DNA of 43,328 nt from a virus: positions 1 to 43,328 of IMG/VR virus record IMGVR_UViG_3300044631_001009; one strand, 5' to 3'. A program made the position numbers and the translations under genes. How positions within the stretch are numbered: the stretch's first letter is position 1; every line of letters starts with the position of its first letter. This document shows positions 29,631-37,434 of the stretch, one piece after another. A model generated the notes under the pieces. The model did not search any database and was not told the DNA's origin. It saw only the letters and a program-made list of their open reading frames with translations.

Positions 29631-30448
29631 TGGAGCCAATCGGCGTTCTGTCCGTGGAAAAAATGCGAGACATGTACCAGTGGTACCTGTCGCAGAAGCA
29701 GCTCCCCGCGCAGCAAACGCAGCACTTTCCAAACCGCCGAACGCTCGATGAGCCCTCTCCGCATCGTGTTTTTGTCTACAACACTGGCAGCGAGGTCATT
29801 CCGGCCTATGCGTGTATGAGAGTTACGGGCACGCGGAACATTAACAACGTGACTGCCATCGACGTCGAAAAGCCGACGGCGACAGATGGCGAGTTTCTTT
29901 TCAATTCGCAGTTTCCGATTGCTGTCCCGTCGTCGACAGAAACTGGCGTTGGCTGGGCATTTCGGTTCGGCGTTGTCATCATGACCGGGGCAGATCCGAG
30001 CGAACCCGGAATTGAGTATTTGCCGATTGTTGGGTCATGGGAAGTCGAGGAAGGCTCGGGGCCGTTTGTTGTTTACGGGCATCATCGAGCGAATGAGGAA
30101 TCGGATGACCGGGCGCTGATTGGGAGGTTCGCTGGCGGCGGTTCGGGCGGCGGCCACACAATCTGGTTTACAATCACCGATGTTCTCTGCCCTGGCGTCG
30201 ACTACGTTGACGAAACGACGCTTGTCGTCACTGCAACTTACTACAACCAAAGCTGCACTAGCACGCCACCCGGAGCGGAGTACGGTGGAGAGTATCATGT
30301 CTACGACATCTGCAATTACCTTTACGGATTGACTCCGCAGGACTTGGTTGGAACGACAGGTCGAGCCACCTACATGTACCCGCTAACCGGTGCGTGTACG
30401 CCAAAATGGATCATCGATGATTTATGTGCTCAACCGACTTGCGCATAG
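29630..30448 (+). CDS. Tail-tip protein candidate, 272 aa
   Basis: TAATG junction. An initial helix (VEKMRDMYQWYLSQKQLPAQ) is followed by beta domains, a Gly-rich hinge (RFAGGGSGGGH, about 166-176) and a C-terminal domain with six cysteines. Such a hinge often separates an anchoring domain from a receptor-facing one. The protein may be part of the tail tip. Confidence 0.65.
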   Translation: MEPIGVLSVEKMRDMYQWYLSQKQLPAQQTQHFPNRRTLDEPSPHRVFVYNTGSEVIPAYACMRVTGTRNINNVTAIDVEKPTATDGEFLFNSQFPIAVPSSTETGVGWAFRFGVVIMTGADPSEPGIEYLPIVGSWEVEEGSGPFVVYGHHRANEESDDRALIGRFAGGGSGGGHTIWFTITDVLCPGVDYVDETTLVVTATYYNQSCTSTPPGAEYGGEYHVYDICNYLYGLTPQDLVGTTGRATYMYPLTGACTPKWIIDDLCAQPTCA

Positions 30449-30457
30449 ATATAGTAA

Positions 30458-30486
30458 TTGCACATTAGAGTGTGAGCCGCTACTAT
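30458..30486 (+). promoter_or_regulatory. Possible promoter ahead of the HNH gene
   Basis: In an unusually AT-rich 45-nt gap, TTGCAC (30458-30463) and TACTAT (30481-30486) are 17 bp apart. Both match the sigma70 consensus only moderately. A private promoter is typical for free-standing homing endonucleases inserted in late operons. Confidence 0.4.
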
Positions 30487-30493
30487 CATAAAT

Positions 30494-31156
30494 ATGAAAA
30501 CCATATCGCCAATTCCAAACACTGCTGGGTTTATTGATCTTACCGGGCATAAATATTCCAGATGGCTGGTTTTGTCGTATGCAGGCAAACACGGACGAAC
30601 CCATGTCTGGAATTGCGTTTGCGAATGCGGGAGCGAACGGGTTTGTAGAGGGCCGAATTTAAGGTGCGGCCATTCTCAGTCATGCGGCTGCTATTGTGCC
30701 GACAGGATACGAGAAGAATTTACAACGCACGGAAGGACCAGAACACCGGCATATCGGGCGTGGCTTTCGATGCGAGACAGGTGTCTAAGGGTAAAGTCAT
30801 CGGCATTCGCAGACTATGGCGGGCGAGGAATATCGATTTGCGAAGCGTGGGAAACCTTTCAGGGGTTTTTCGGGGACATGGGCGATCCGCCGAAAGGGTT
30901 GACACTAGAACGAATTGACGTAAATGGAAACTACAACAAGCAGAACTGCCGATGGGCAGACCGAACTGATCAAGCTCGCAATCGTCGCAACTCACGGTTT
31001 ATTAGAATCGACGGCAAGAATGTTCATGCAAAAGATGCCGCCGATATTCTCGGGGTGCAATACAAGACTTTGATGGCGAGAATCAATGCCTACGGATGGA
31101 CGGACGAAGAAATAGTAAGAGGCTATAAGAAATACAACACAAGGAAGGCTTCGTAA
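30494..31156 (+). CDS. HNH-family homing endonuclease, 220 aa
   Basis: N-terminal Zn ribbon with clustered cysteines (NCVCECG at 40-46, SQSCGC at 61-66), then an HNH-type nuclease region at about 85-165 (YGGRGISICEAWETF, GLTLERIDVNGNY, NCRWADRTDQARNRR), and a C-terminal helix-turn-helix-like DNA-binding segment (DAADILGVQYKTLMARI). This is the layout of free-standing phage HNH endonucleases that spread by cutting uninserted alleles. It sits between tail genes with its own AT-rich leader. Confidence 0.88.
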   Translation: MKTISPIPNTAGFIDLTGHKYSRWLVLSYAGKHGRTHVWNCVCECGSERVCRGPNLRCGHSQSCGCYCADRIREEFTTHGRTRTPAYRAWLSMRDRCLRVKSSAFADYGGRGISICEAWETFQGFFGDMGDPPKGLTLERIDVNGNYNKQNCRWADRTDQARNRRNSRFIRIDGKNVHAKDAADILGVQYKTLMARINAYGWTDEEIVRGYKKYNTRKAS

Positions 31157-32358
31157 TGCCTCCGCGTTATCTTCGCAAAGCATCGCCAACGCGACTGAAA
31201 CCCTGTGCAGAATTCACGGTTGAAACTTGCGACAACGCTCCTGCCGACGGTTGCTGCGGAGTCATCCCCTGCAAACTGTGTCTTGAGTGGGAAACCTACG
31301 ACGACGGCATTGCTTACGGTTCTGCGGACTTCGCCGGTTCATCATGGACAGGCACGGTAGGCGGACATTCGTTTGTGTCATATTGGGAGCGAAACGCCTA
31401 CGACGAATGCGAATACATCGTTACGCTCGATGACGAGGAAGTATATCGTGCGACATGCTACGAAGGAGCAAGTTGCCGCAATCCAGCAGGCGAAGTGGCG
31501 GTGTCAACGGCATATCTGGAAGGCGCTTTGCGGTGGTCGAAGTATGAGCCACTCGAACTGCAACTAACGACGGACCCTGACACAGGATGCCGCGACTTTT
31601 TTTGCGGAACCTGTCGTTGCTCCTGCGAATGCGTTTGCGTGACGATTACGGAATCGAACGGGACGACTTTATCTGGCGAGCTTTGCAACATTAGCTACGA
31701 ATGCGACGCGCCGGTTTGGGCTGGCACTGTCGGCTACTATGAACTGTCAATCGCACTTGGCCGCGATCAATACGGCGAGTGCATTATTACCATGTCTGTC
31801 GATGGAGAGGAACAGGAGCCAGTTGCTGCGCCGGGCTGTGCGTCGATGACCGCGACCGTGACGTTGTATGACGGAACGACGATTGCGGTTGCTTGCAAGC
31901 AGTGCTCGTGCGAATCAAGTGGCTGTCCATGCTGTCCCGGTTGGCTTCTTACGGCGTCGGCGTCAGTCGAATACACAACGATTCCAGAAACATCCGATTG
32001 CGGGGCATTTGATCCAGCCGTTGTGACTGGCGATTTTGGGTGCGAGGATACTGGTGATCCGGAGGGCACGGTTTTACGTTTGGACGCTACGTTTCTCAAC
32101 GCCAGAGTTTTTTGCCAAGACAACGGAGACGGCACCTATCGATGGAAAGCTCAGTACCGATCCGCAATTTCAGGCGGAACATTTGAGCCGCCGATATCGG
32201 ACACATGGGCAGACGCGGAAGATTTCGATTTTATTTGCCCAACGTGCGACGATCCAATCGGAGAGTTTTCTTTTATCGCGTATATGGCGTGTGAGACTTC
32301 CGGAGGAGTGGTATCGTATCCCGTGCTAGTTCAGGGCATTGTCACAATTGGATGCTGA
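31156..32358 (+). CDS. Cysteine-rich secreted- or virion-type protein, 400 aa
   Basis: TAATG junction with the HNH gene. Thirty-three cysteines in 400 residues, including a CxxCxCxCxCxC cluster at 150-161 and CKQCSCESSGCPCC at 247-260. Two related units (W64-D92 and W188-D216: 'WxGTVG...Y(D/G)ECxxxxxxD(D/G)EE') show an internal duplication. No signal peptide. Probably a disulfide- or metal-stabilised tail-tip/receptor-binding protein, given its place after tail-tip genes and before sugar-modifying genes. I do not know a named family. Confidence 0.68.
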   Translation: MPPRYLRKASPTRLKPCAEFTVETCDNAPADGCCGVIPCKLCLEWETYDDGIAYGSADFAGSSWTGTVGGHSFVSYWERNAYDECEYIVTLDDEEVYRATCYEGASCRNPAGEVAVSTAYLEGALRWSKYEPLELQLTTDPDTGCRDFFCGTCRCSCECVCVTITESNGTTLSGELCNISYECDAPVWAGTVGYYELSIALGRDQYGECIITMSVDGEEQEPVAAPGCASMTATVTLYDGTTIAVACKQCSCESSGCPCCPGWLLTASASVEYTTIPETSDCGAFDPAVVTGDFGCEDTGDPEGTVLRLDATFLNARVFCQDNGDGTYRWKAQYRSAISGGTFEPPISDTWADAEDFDFICPTCDDPIGEFSFIAYMACETSGGVVSYPVLVQGIVTIGC

Positions 32359-32359
32359 T

Positions 32360-32533
32360 ATGCAGGAAATAATTGCAGTTGCAAAGGTCGTGTTTTGGGC
32401 CGTGTTGCTGTCTCGAATATCGATGGCGATCACAACGGATCTGGAACTACGCAAGAAAAACGAGATAAACCGACAAGCGACGGAAGGAGTTCACCAGATT
32501 ATGCTGGAAAAGGCTGCACGCAATGGGATGTGA
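32360..32533 (+). CDS. Small single-pass membrane protein, 57 aa
   Basis: ATG at 32360, two bases after the previous stop. A hydrophobic helix at residues 5-22 (IAVAKVVFWAVLLSRISM) is followed by a charged amphipathic helix. It overlaps the next gene by 11 nt. Function unknown. Confidence 0.62.
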   Translation: MQEIIAVAKVVFWAVLLSRISMAITTDLELRKKNEINRQATEGVHQIMLEKAARNGM

Positions 32534-33725
32534 GGGCTGCACTTTGAAACTGTGCGTGGTTCGCGGCAAGGCATTGTCGAAAGCGATGCTCACGACATGC
32601 CAACGTGGAAACGGAGCTGCTGTCGACTCGATGTTACAGAAGGTCGAGCAGGCGAGAGCAGCAGTCGCAACAAAACAGCCGGACAGGCACTTACGCAAAG
32701 CCGTAGGTACAGCCAGCCGAAAGCCGTGCCAATCTTGCAACAGCAAACCGAAATCAAAAATCGCCAGAACCGTCGACCGAATCGTTTCGTTAAAAAATGC
32801 AGCCGTCGATTTTATTCAGGACGGAATGGCGGTCGCCACACTAGAGCAGCAGGCGAAACGATCTGCAATCTGTGCCGCGTGTCCGCTCAACAACAACGGA
32901 TGGTGCGACGATTCGAAAGGCGGCTGCGGGTGCAATCTATCGCTGAAGGTCAAGCCTCGTTCGTCGTCGTGTCCATTGGGGAAGTGGTCGGCATATCGAG
33001 ACGAATACAGGCCGCTAGTGAATCCGGCTCGAAGCCTGATGTTTCACCTGTATCCCTTGCGAGGGAAAGAGTGGAACTGGCATTGGCACATTGAGCAGAT
33101 CAGAAAGCATCAGGACAAGTTCAACGGTCGGATTGTCATCGGCGTGGGAGTCGACAAGAACACGGCGACGATGGAAGAAGTGCAGGCGTTGTTCGATGGC
33201 ATTCGCGTCGACCATTGGCTGCGAGCGGATAACAACAAGTTGGCCGAAACTCTGACGCATGTTGAAATGCTGTCGCTGCTTCAAACAGACGATCCAAACG
33301 CCATCATGTTCCGCTACCACACAAAAGGCGTCACTAAAACGCGCGATGCGGTCGAACAGAAGTGGGCTGAAATCATGTGGGACGGCAACATGGATCTGCC
33401 ATCTGTAGAGGATGCCCTGGCGAGTCATCTTGTCTGTGGCGTGATGCGATCGCAGACGCCGCTGGTAAAGAAAAAGCCCGGTGATTTCTTCTATGCAGGT
33501 TCGGCGTACTGGATGCAAGCCAAGGAGGTCTTTGAGCGAGACTGGCAGTGGAAAGAAGCAAACAGGTGGATCGTTGAGTACGTGCCTGCTCATTTGTTTT
33601 CATTCGCTGAATCGGCCTGCATCTTCCATGATCTAGTCCCGTCGTCAGTGCTAAATCATCAATACTTTGCAGAGCATGTTGACGCAGAATGGACGGCGTG
33701 GAAGGCAGCAAGGGGGCTTGAATGA
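32523..33725 (+). CDS. Zn-binding plus glycosyltransferase-like protein, 400 aa
   Basis: ATG at 32523. The first 165 residues hold cysteine clusters (MGCEGCTLKLC, CQSC, CAACPLNNNGWC, GGCGC) likely to bind zinc. The rest (LMFHLYPLRGKEWNWHWHIE, KFNGRIVIGVGVDKNT, MFRYHTKGVT, FFYAGSAYWMQ) resembles glycosyltransferase-associated domains that begin 'HxYP...W' with a later 'HxKG' and 'YxGxxxW' motif. With the GT2 enzyme next door, a role in glycan synthesis or virion glycosylation is likely. The family call is from memory of the pattern. Confidence 0.6.
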   Translation: MGCEGCTLKLCVVRGKALSKAMLTTCQRGNGAAVDSMLQKVEQARAAVATKQPDRHLRKAVGTASRKPCQSCNSKPKSKIARTVDRIVSLKNAAVDFIQDGMAVATLEQQAKRSAICAACPLNNNGWCDDSKGGCGCNLSLKVKPRSSSCPLGKWSAYRDEYRPLVNPARSLMFHLYPLRGKEWNWHWHIEQIRKHQDKFNGRIVIGVGVDKNTATMEEVQALFDGIRVDHWLRADNNKLAETLTHVEMLSLLQTDDPNAIMFRYHTKGVTKTRDAVEQKWAEIMWDGNMDLPSVEDALASHLVCGVMRSQTPLVKKKPGDFFYAGSAYWMQAKEVFERDWQWKEANRWIVEYVPAHLFSFAESACIFHDLVPSSVLNHQYFAEHVDAEWTAWKAARGLE

Positions 33726-34429
33726 TTCCAGTCTACGTCAACACGTTCAATCGCTTACAAACCACGCGCAATCTGTGCGAACAGATCGCGGCACTCGACA
33801 ACGCTGTTCCGGTCATCATCGACAACGCATCGACGTGGGAGCCGTTGCTGGACTGGTATCAGCACTGCCCATTCGAGGTGATTCGATTGTCCGAGAACAT
33901 GGGCCACCATGCCCCGTGGAAGTGCGGAGCGACGGCAAGGCCGAATGATGGGTTCTACTGCGTCACTGACTGCGATATCGACATTGAGGGCGTGCCAGCC
34001 GATCTAATGGACGTACTTCGCAAACCACTTACGTCGTGGAGCAATCCGCCGGTCAAGTCGGGTGTTGCACTTCGTATCGACGATCTTCCTCCGTGGCAGA
34101 CAGTCGTCAGGGGCTGGGAAACAACATTCTGGAACAAGCCCGTGGACGGCTTTCGATACTGGGCACCGATCGATACGACGCTGGCAATGTATCGGGCACA
34201 CACGCCAGTGAGGATTGCCACGAAGGTGGCTGGCATCAGGGCAGTAAGATCAGCAGGCCAGTACACAGCACGCCACATGCCATGGTATCTCGACCCGACG
34301 AATCTGGATGAAGAGAACGCGAACTACTTCGCGACGGCGAACGATAGTAACTCTTGGCGGCCGGATGGGAATAAGCTCACGTCACGATTTTGCAATTCAG
34401 GGAGATGCCATGCACCCCGGCGCGTTTGA
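33722..34429 (+). CDS. GT2-like glycosyltransferase, 235 aa
   Basis: ATGA overlap. GT-A fold signs: start IPVYVNTFNRLQTTRNLCEQ, PVIIDNASTWEPL (UDP-binding strand-turn), a DID motif at 85-87 (TDCDIDIEG), and EVIRLSENMGHHAPW. It would transfer a sugar from a nucleotide-sugar donor. Target unknown: phage tail protein, DNA or host surface glycan. Confidence 0.78.
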   Translation: MIPVYVNTFNRLQTTRNLCEQIAALDNAVPVIIDNASTWEPLLDWYQHCPFEVIRLSENMGHHAPWKCGATARPNDGFYCVTDCDIDIEGVPADLMDVLRKPLTSWSNPPVKSGVALRIDDLPPWQTVVRGWETTFWNKPVDGFRYWAPIDTTLAMYRAHTPVRIATKVAGIRAVRSAGQYTARHMPWYLDPTNLDEENANYFATANDSNSWRPDGNKLTSRFCNSGRCHAPRRV

Positions 34430-34901
34430 ATTTGTTGGGCGGTACGCGACGGCCGACGAAATCTCTGTAATAGAGATCGGCAGCCGCGACATCAACGGCA
34501 GTGTTCGGGCACACTTTCCCGGAGCCACATGGATCGGCCTTGATTTGATTGCAGGCCCAGCGGTCGACGTTGTGTGCGATGCGATGGAATACGATCCGAC
34601 ACAGTTGGTCGACATGGTGATCTGCTGCGAGGTGCTTGAGCACTGCATGACGTGGGACTCGCTGATTTTCCATGCTGCGGGCTGGCTGAAACCGGGCGGA
34701 AAAATCCTGATCACATGCGGCGGTCCCGGCAGAGATCCGCACTCAGCAATTGACGGCGGGGCATTGCAGGTCGACGAACATTACGGAAACATCAGCCAGG
34801 ATGAACTGGCCGAGGAACTGCATTACGCCGGGTTTGTGCAGATCGAAGTCAGCGGCAATGAACACTGGCGAGACACTTACGCGGTGGCGTGGAAATTGTA
34901 G
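34410..34901 (+). CDS. SAM-dependent methyltransferase, 163 aa
   Basis: ATG at 34410 with GGAG at 34401-34404; an in-frame upstream ATG at 34308 lies inside the glycosyltransferase gene. Class I methyltransferase signs: VIEIGSRDINGSV (motif I, 20-32), the acidic end of strand 2 in GLDLIAG, CDAME, and CCEVLEH (post-I). No DNA-methylase NPPY motif is visible, and with a neighbouring glycosyltransferase it may methylate a sugar or protein. Confidence 0.8.
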   Translation: MHPGAFEFVGRYATADEISVIEIGSRDINGSVRAHFPGATWIGLDLIAGPAVDVVCDAMEYDPTQLVDMVICCEVLEHCMTWDSLIFHAAGWLKPGGKILITCGGPGRDPHSAIDGGALQVDEHYGNISQDELAEELHYAGFVQIEVSGNEHWRDTYAVAWKL

Positions 34902-34952
34902 GCAAGACCGTCATAGCCAAGGCAAGCCGAGCGGATAAAAAGCAAGGCAGCC

Positions 34953-35003
34953 AAACGCAGTCTGGGAAGGGGATCACTCGATCGGGTGATCCTCGCTGCG
35001 TTT
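34953..35003 (+). terminator. Nested hairpin at the end of the late genes
   Basis: An inner stem GGATCAC/GTGATCC (34971-34977 with 34986-34992) sits inside an outer stem AAACGCAG/CTGCGTTT (34953-34960 with 34996-35003). The structure ends in GTTT in one direction and begins AAAC in the other, so it could act on both strands. It lies at the border between late genes and the regulatory/replication region. Confidence 0.6.
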
Positions 35004-35058
35004 CCAGATACACGCAAAAACACGGGCAAAACAAAATCTTTCCCGCAATCCCGCAAAA

Positions 35059-35101
35059 TGATATCACCATGCATTGACGCCAATGCCGATAGTGATATCA
35101 T
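35059..35101 (+). promoter_or_regulatory. Sigma70-like promoter with flanking operator repeat
   Basis: TTGACG (35074-35079) and TATCAT (35096-35101), 16 bp apart, match the consensus at five of six positions each. A perfect 9-bp inverted repeat, TGATATCAC (35059-35067) and GTGATATCA (35092-35100), brackets it; the right arm covers most of the -10 box. A repressor or activator bound to the arms would control the regulatory and replication operon that begins at 35142. Confidence 0.72.
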
Positions 35102-35141
35102 GCCCGCACCGAGACGCAAAACACTGGTAAGGAAAAGAACG

Positions 35142-35384
35142 ATGACAAAGTACGATATCGCCGCTAACCTGACACTGGCCGACCTTGACGGATTTAAAGG
35201 AGTTCTTCCAGCAGCAACACAGAAGCAGGTTTTTGGCCGCAACGTCTACGGACGCAAGACCATCAGCATTGACTGCACCGGGCAGGGCCGAGTAGCTGGC
35301 AAGTTCAAAGTTTGCTTTGGGACAGACGGCTCTTTTTTCGATCACTCATTCGACGAGATCGCCACTGGACGCACGAGCTTCTAA
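35142..35384 (+). CDS. Hypothetical protein, 80 aa, first gene of the right operon
   Basis: The ATG at 35142 (AAGGAAAAG upstream) is 41 bases after the promoter's -10 box, so the frame from 34986 that runs through the promoter is not used. A helix-rich start (NLTLADLDGFKGVLPAATQK) and a beta end (GKFKVCFGTDGSFFDHSF). As first gene behind an operator it is a candidate autoregulator, but no DNA-binding motif is evident. Confidence 0.7.
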   Translation: MTKYDIAANLTLADLDGFKGVLPAATQKQVFGRNVYGRKTISIDCTGQGRVAGKFKVCFGTDGSFFDHSFDEIATGRTSF

Positions 35385-35410
35385 GGGACCACGGCAAGCC
35401 CGATAGAACC

Positions 35411-35450
35411 GAGGCGGCTGGACGGGACACAGGTCATCCGCCTCACGTTT
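35411..35450 (+). terminator. Stem-loop after the first right-operon gene
   Basis: GAGGCGG (35411-35417) pairs with CCGCCTC (35438-35444), a 20-nt loop between, followed by ACGTTTT. It could be a weak terminator or attenuator between the 80-aa gene and the micro-gene chain. Confidence 0.5.
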
Positions 35451-35465
35451 TAAGGCTCACCGCAA

Positions 35466-35579
35466 ATGCCAACACTCGCAATAATCCGCAACCTGCAAGC
35501 CCGCATTATCTACGCCCAGCACGACGGCAATACAGCCGAAGTCCTGCGGCTAAAAAAGGAACTGGAGAAGGTGAAGTGA
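35466..35579 (+). CDS. Micro-protein, 37 aa
   Basis: ATG at 35466 opens MPTLAIIRNLQARIIYAQHD...LKKELEKVK, a likely amphipathic helix pair. Its TGA overlaps the GTG of the next gene by four bases, the first link of a coupled chain. Function unknown. Confidence 0.55.
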   Translation: MPTLAIIRNLQARIIYAQHDGNTAEVLRLKKELEKVK

Positions 35580-35731
35580 CAAAGAAACTGAAAGGCAATC
35601 CTCAACTGCTGCTGCGTGTTCCGCCGGAACTGCAAAAGCCATTGGCGGATGAAGCGACAAAGACCGGCGAAAGTCGGCAGGGCGTGTTGTGGCGGATTGC
35701 GGCGAAGTATTTTAAGGGGCGGAAAGCGTGA
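35576..35731 (+). CDS. Ribbon-helix-helix-like DNA-binding protein, 51 aa
   Basis: GTG at 35576 (GTGA overlap). The sequence QLLLRVPPELQKPLADEATK then GESRQGVLWRIAAKYF is the strand-helix-helix pattern of Arc/MetJ-type proteins: a 'LLLRVP' beta strand, helix, 'GxSRxxV' turn, second helix. Such dimers bind short palindromes, so the inverted repeat at 35059-35100 is an attractive target. Confidence 0.72.
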   Translation: MTKKLKGNPQLLLRVPPELQKPLADEATKTGESRQGVLWRIAAKYFKGRKA

Positions 35732-35838
35732 GTGCGGTAACTGATTACATTCGATTCGTTGAAAAGAAATCGCAGTGGCTGATTCAGTTTCGCCGGTCGA
35801 TCATTGTTGAGCCTTTAATGCAGGGGGCCGAACGATGA
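35728..35838 (+). CDS. Micro-protein, 36 aa
   Basis: A GTG at 35728 overlaps the RHH stop (GTGA), and its own TGA overlaps the next ATG (ATGA). The product VSAVTDYIRFVEKKSQWLIQ... is a charged helix with aromatic residues. Double four-base coupling is good evidence of translation even though the frame is so short. Confidence 0.55.
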   Translation: MSAVTDYIRFVEKKSQWLIQFRRSIIVEPLMQGAER

Positions 35839-36455
35839 GCCTGACAACATTCGACGATCTTGATATTGAGTCCCTGGCAGTCATTGCAAACGAAGCAGCA
35901 GAAGAAGTTGAAACAAGTGCTCGCAAGACTGTTGAACATGCTGAACGGTGCGGCAGGGCGTTGATCGCAGCGAAAGATAAGGTTCCGCACGGCAAGTGGC
36001 TCGCATGGTTAGGTGCAAACTGGAATTACAGCCAGCCGACAGCAAGTCGATACATGACGATCGCTTCAAATTATTCATCGATGAATAATTTAAGGGACGC
36101 AAATGACGTAAATGACGCTTTGCGAATGATAGCGGAGAATCCGGAGACGCCAAAACGCGAACGCAAAGCGTCGGTTGAGGTGCTGGAACCAATCGAAGCG
36201 GAAGACACAATCGAAGTAGTCGCTACGCCAGTTGAGCAGCCGCGACAGCCTAAGCCTGCTGGAAATCCTAAAAGCGATTCCATCCCGCGCAGTTCATTGG
36301 CCAGTGAGCCTGAGTTTGACCTTGGCTCCAGTCTCGATGATGACCGAAGCGCGATTCTTGATGCCGCTGCCGACTACATCGCAGCGAAAAAATTGAAGCA
36401 TTTTGTTGTGATGTTGCGCAAGGTCGCCAATGACCTTGAAGTAACGATTGGGTGA
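35835..36455 (+). CDS. DUF3102-like protein, 206 aa
   Basis: ATGA overlap with the micro-gene. Residues 18-75 (ETSARKTVEHAERCGRALIA, HGKWLAWLGANWNYSQPTAS) match the DUF3102 pattern found in phages, plasmids and integrative elements, often near ParB-like and replication genes. An acidic/Pro linker (EAEDTIEVVATPVEQPRQPK) and a helical C-terminal domain follow. Likely DNA-binding or partition-related, inferred from neighbours. Confidence 0.75.
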   Translation: MSLTTFDDLDIESLAVIANEAAEEVETSARKTVEHAERCGRALIAAKDKVPHGKWLAWLGANWNYSQPTASRYMTIASNYSSMNNLRDANDVNDALRMIAENPETPKRERKASVEVLEPIEAEDTIEVVATPVEQPRQPKPAGNPKSDSIPRSSLASEPEFDLGSSLDDDRSAILDAAADYIAAKKLKHFVVMLRKVANDLEVTIG

Positions 36456-36481
36456 GGTTTTTGCCTTGAGAGGGTAAAGCA

Positions 36482-37408
36482 ATGTTGAAATGGGAATTGG
36501 ACAATCCGGCCATAAGCGTGATCGATCGACTTGGCCTTCAAAAAACAATCGAAGAGGTATCGGCAGCCGCGATTGACGTGGCGAAGTCGCGAATAAATAA
36601 GGCGAGGCCGCTACCAATCGACAAGGACACGGTTGAGGACTATGCCGAGTCGATGAAGCGAGGCGATTTGTTTCCTTGCATTGTTCTTCGTCGCATCGGT
36701 CGGAAGTACGTGATTGCTGGCGGCAATCATCGGCATGAGGCTGCCAAGTCAATTGGAGAGACGGCATTCACGGCAATTGTCGTGGTGTGCGATGATGATG
36801 AGTTTGACGTGCTGTGCAAAAAACTGAACCTGTCTGTAGGTCGTAGAGAGCCAAGATCGGTGCGCGTCGATCAGGCCGTTGAGTTGGTTAACACTCGCAG
36901 CATCGACATCGCAGAAGCAGCAAGGGAAATGGAAGTGCCAGAGTCTTCCGTTGCTGACAGATTACGGTCACAAGAGGTGACGCAATCGCTCGTCTCTATT
37001 GGCGTCTACGACAAGGTCCAGCCAACGCACGCACGGCTGATGTATCAGATCAGAAAAGACACGGCCATTCTTCCGCTTGTAGCCGACTTGTCAGCGAAGC
37101 GAAAAGTAAGCATCGAAGAGCTTCGCGGCATCATCAAGGCGGCAAAGGATCTCGGGACAGAAAAGGACCGGATGGAGTTTTTGCGAGCCGAAATTGAAAA
37201 GCGAAAGAGCATTAGAGCCAGCGGTCAAAAGCTTTCTCGAAAGGTGAAGACGGCAATTGTCCGTGGCATCGGTGTTTTAGAGGTCGCAGTGGGCGGAAAG
37301 GAAACGTTATGTCAGATTCAAATGTCAAGAGAAGAGTGTCTCGGCGCAGTAAAACGGCTCACGGAACTGTTGGAGAAAGTCAAAAAAATCGCGCTCACGC
37401 ATGGATAG
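36482..37408 (+). CDS. ParB/sulfiredoxin-fold protein with HTH, 308 aa
   Basis: ATG at 36482 after GAGAGGG. N-terminal ParB/Srx-type domain with GGNHRHEAA at 80-88 (the GxxRxxA nucleotide-binding motif), preceded by 'FPCIVLRRIGRKYVIAG'. A helix-turn-helix region follows at about 140-165 (IDIAEAAREMEVPESSVADR), then long helices. Such proteins bind DNA sites and hydrolyse CTP in true ParBs. No ParA is in the window, so it may serve regulation or replication instead of partition. Confidence 0.82.
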   Translation: MLKWELDNPAISVIDRLGLQKTIEEVSAAAIDVAKSRINKARPLPIDKDTVEDYAESMKRGDLFPCIVLRRIGRKYVIAGGNHRHEAAKSIGETAFTAIVVVCDDDEFDVLCKKLNLSVGRREPRSVRVDQAVELVNTRSIDIAEAAREMEVPESSVADRLRSQEVTQSLVSIGVYDKVQPTHARLMYQIRKDTAILPLVADLSAKRKVSIEELRGIIKAAKDLGTEKDRMEFLRAEIEKRKSIRASGQKLSRKVKTAIVRGIGVLEVAVGGKETLCQIQMSREECLGAVKRLTELLEKVKKIALTHG

Positions 37409-37434
37409 CAAACATTCGCGACAAGGTCGCAGAA

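Noticed and set aside
35466-35838. Toxin-antitoxin module with the ribbon-helix-helix protein as antitoxin
   Set aside because: Neither neighbouring micro-protein has a recognisable toxin motif, and the RHH protein fits a regulator of the nearby operator better.
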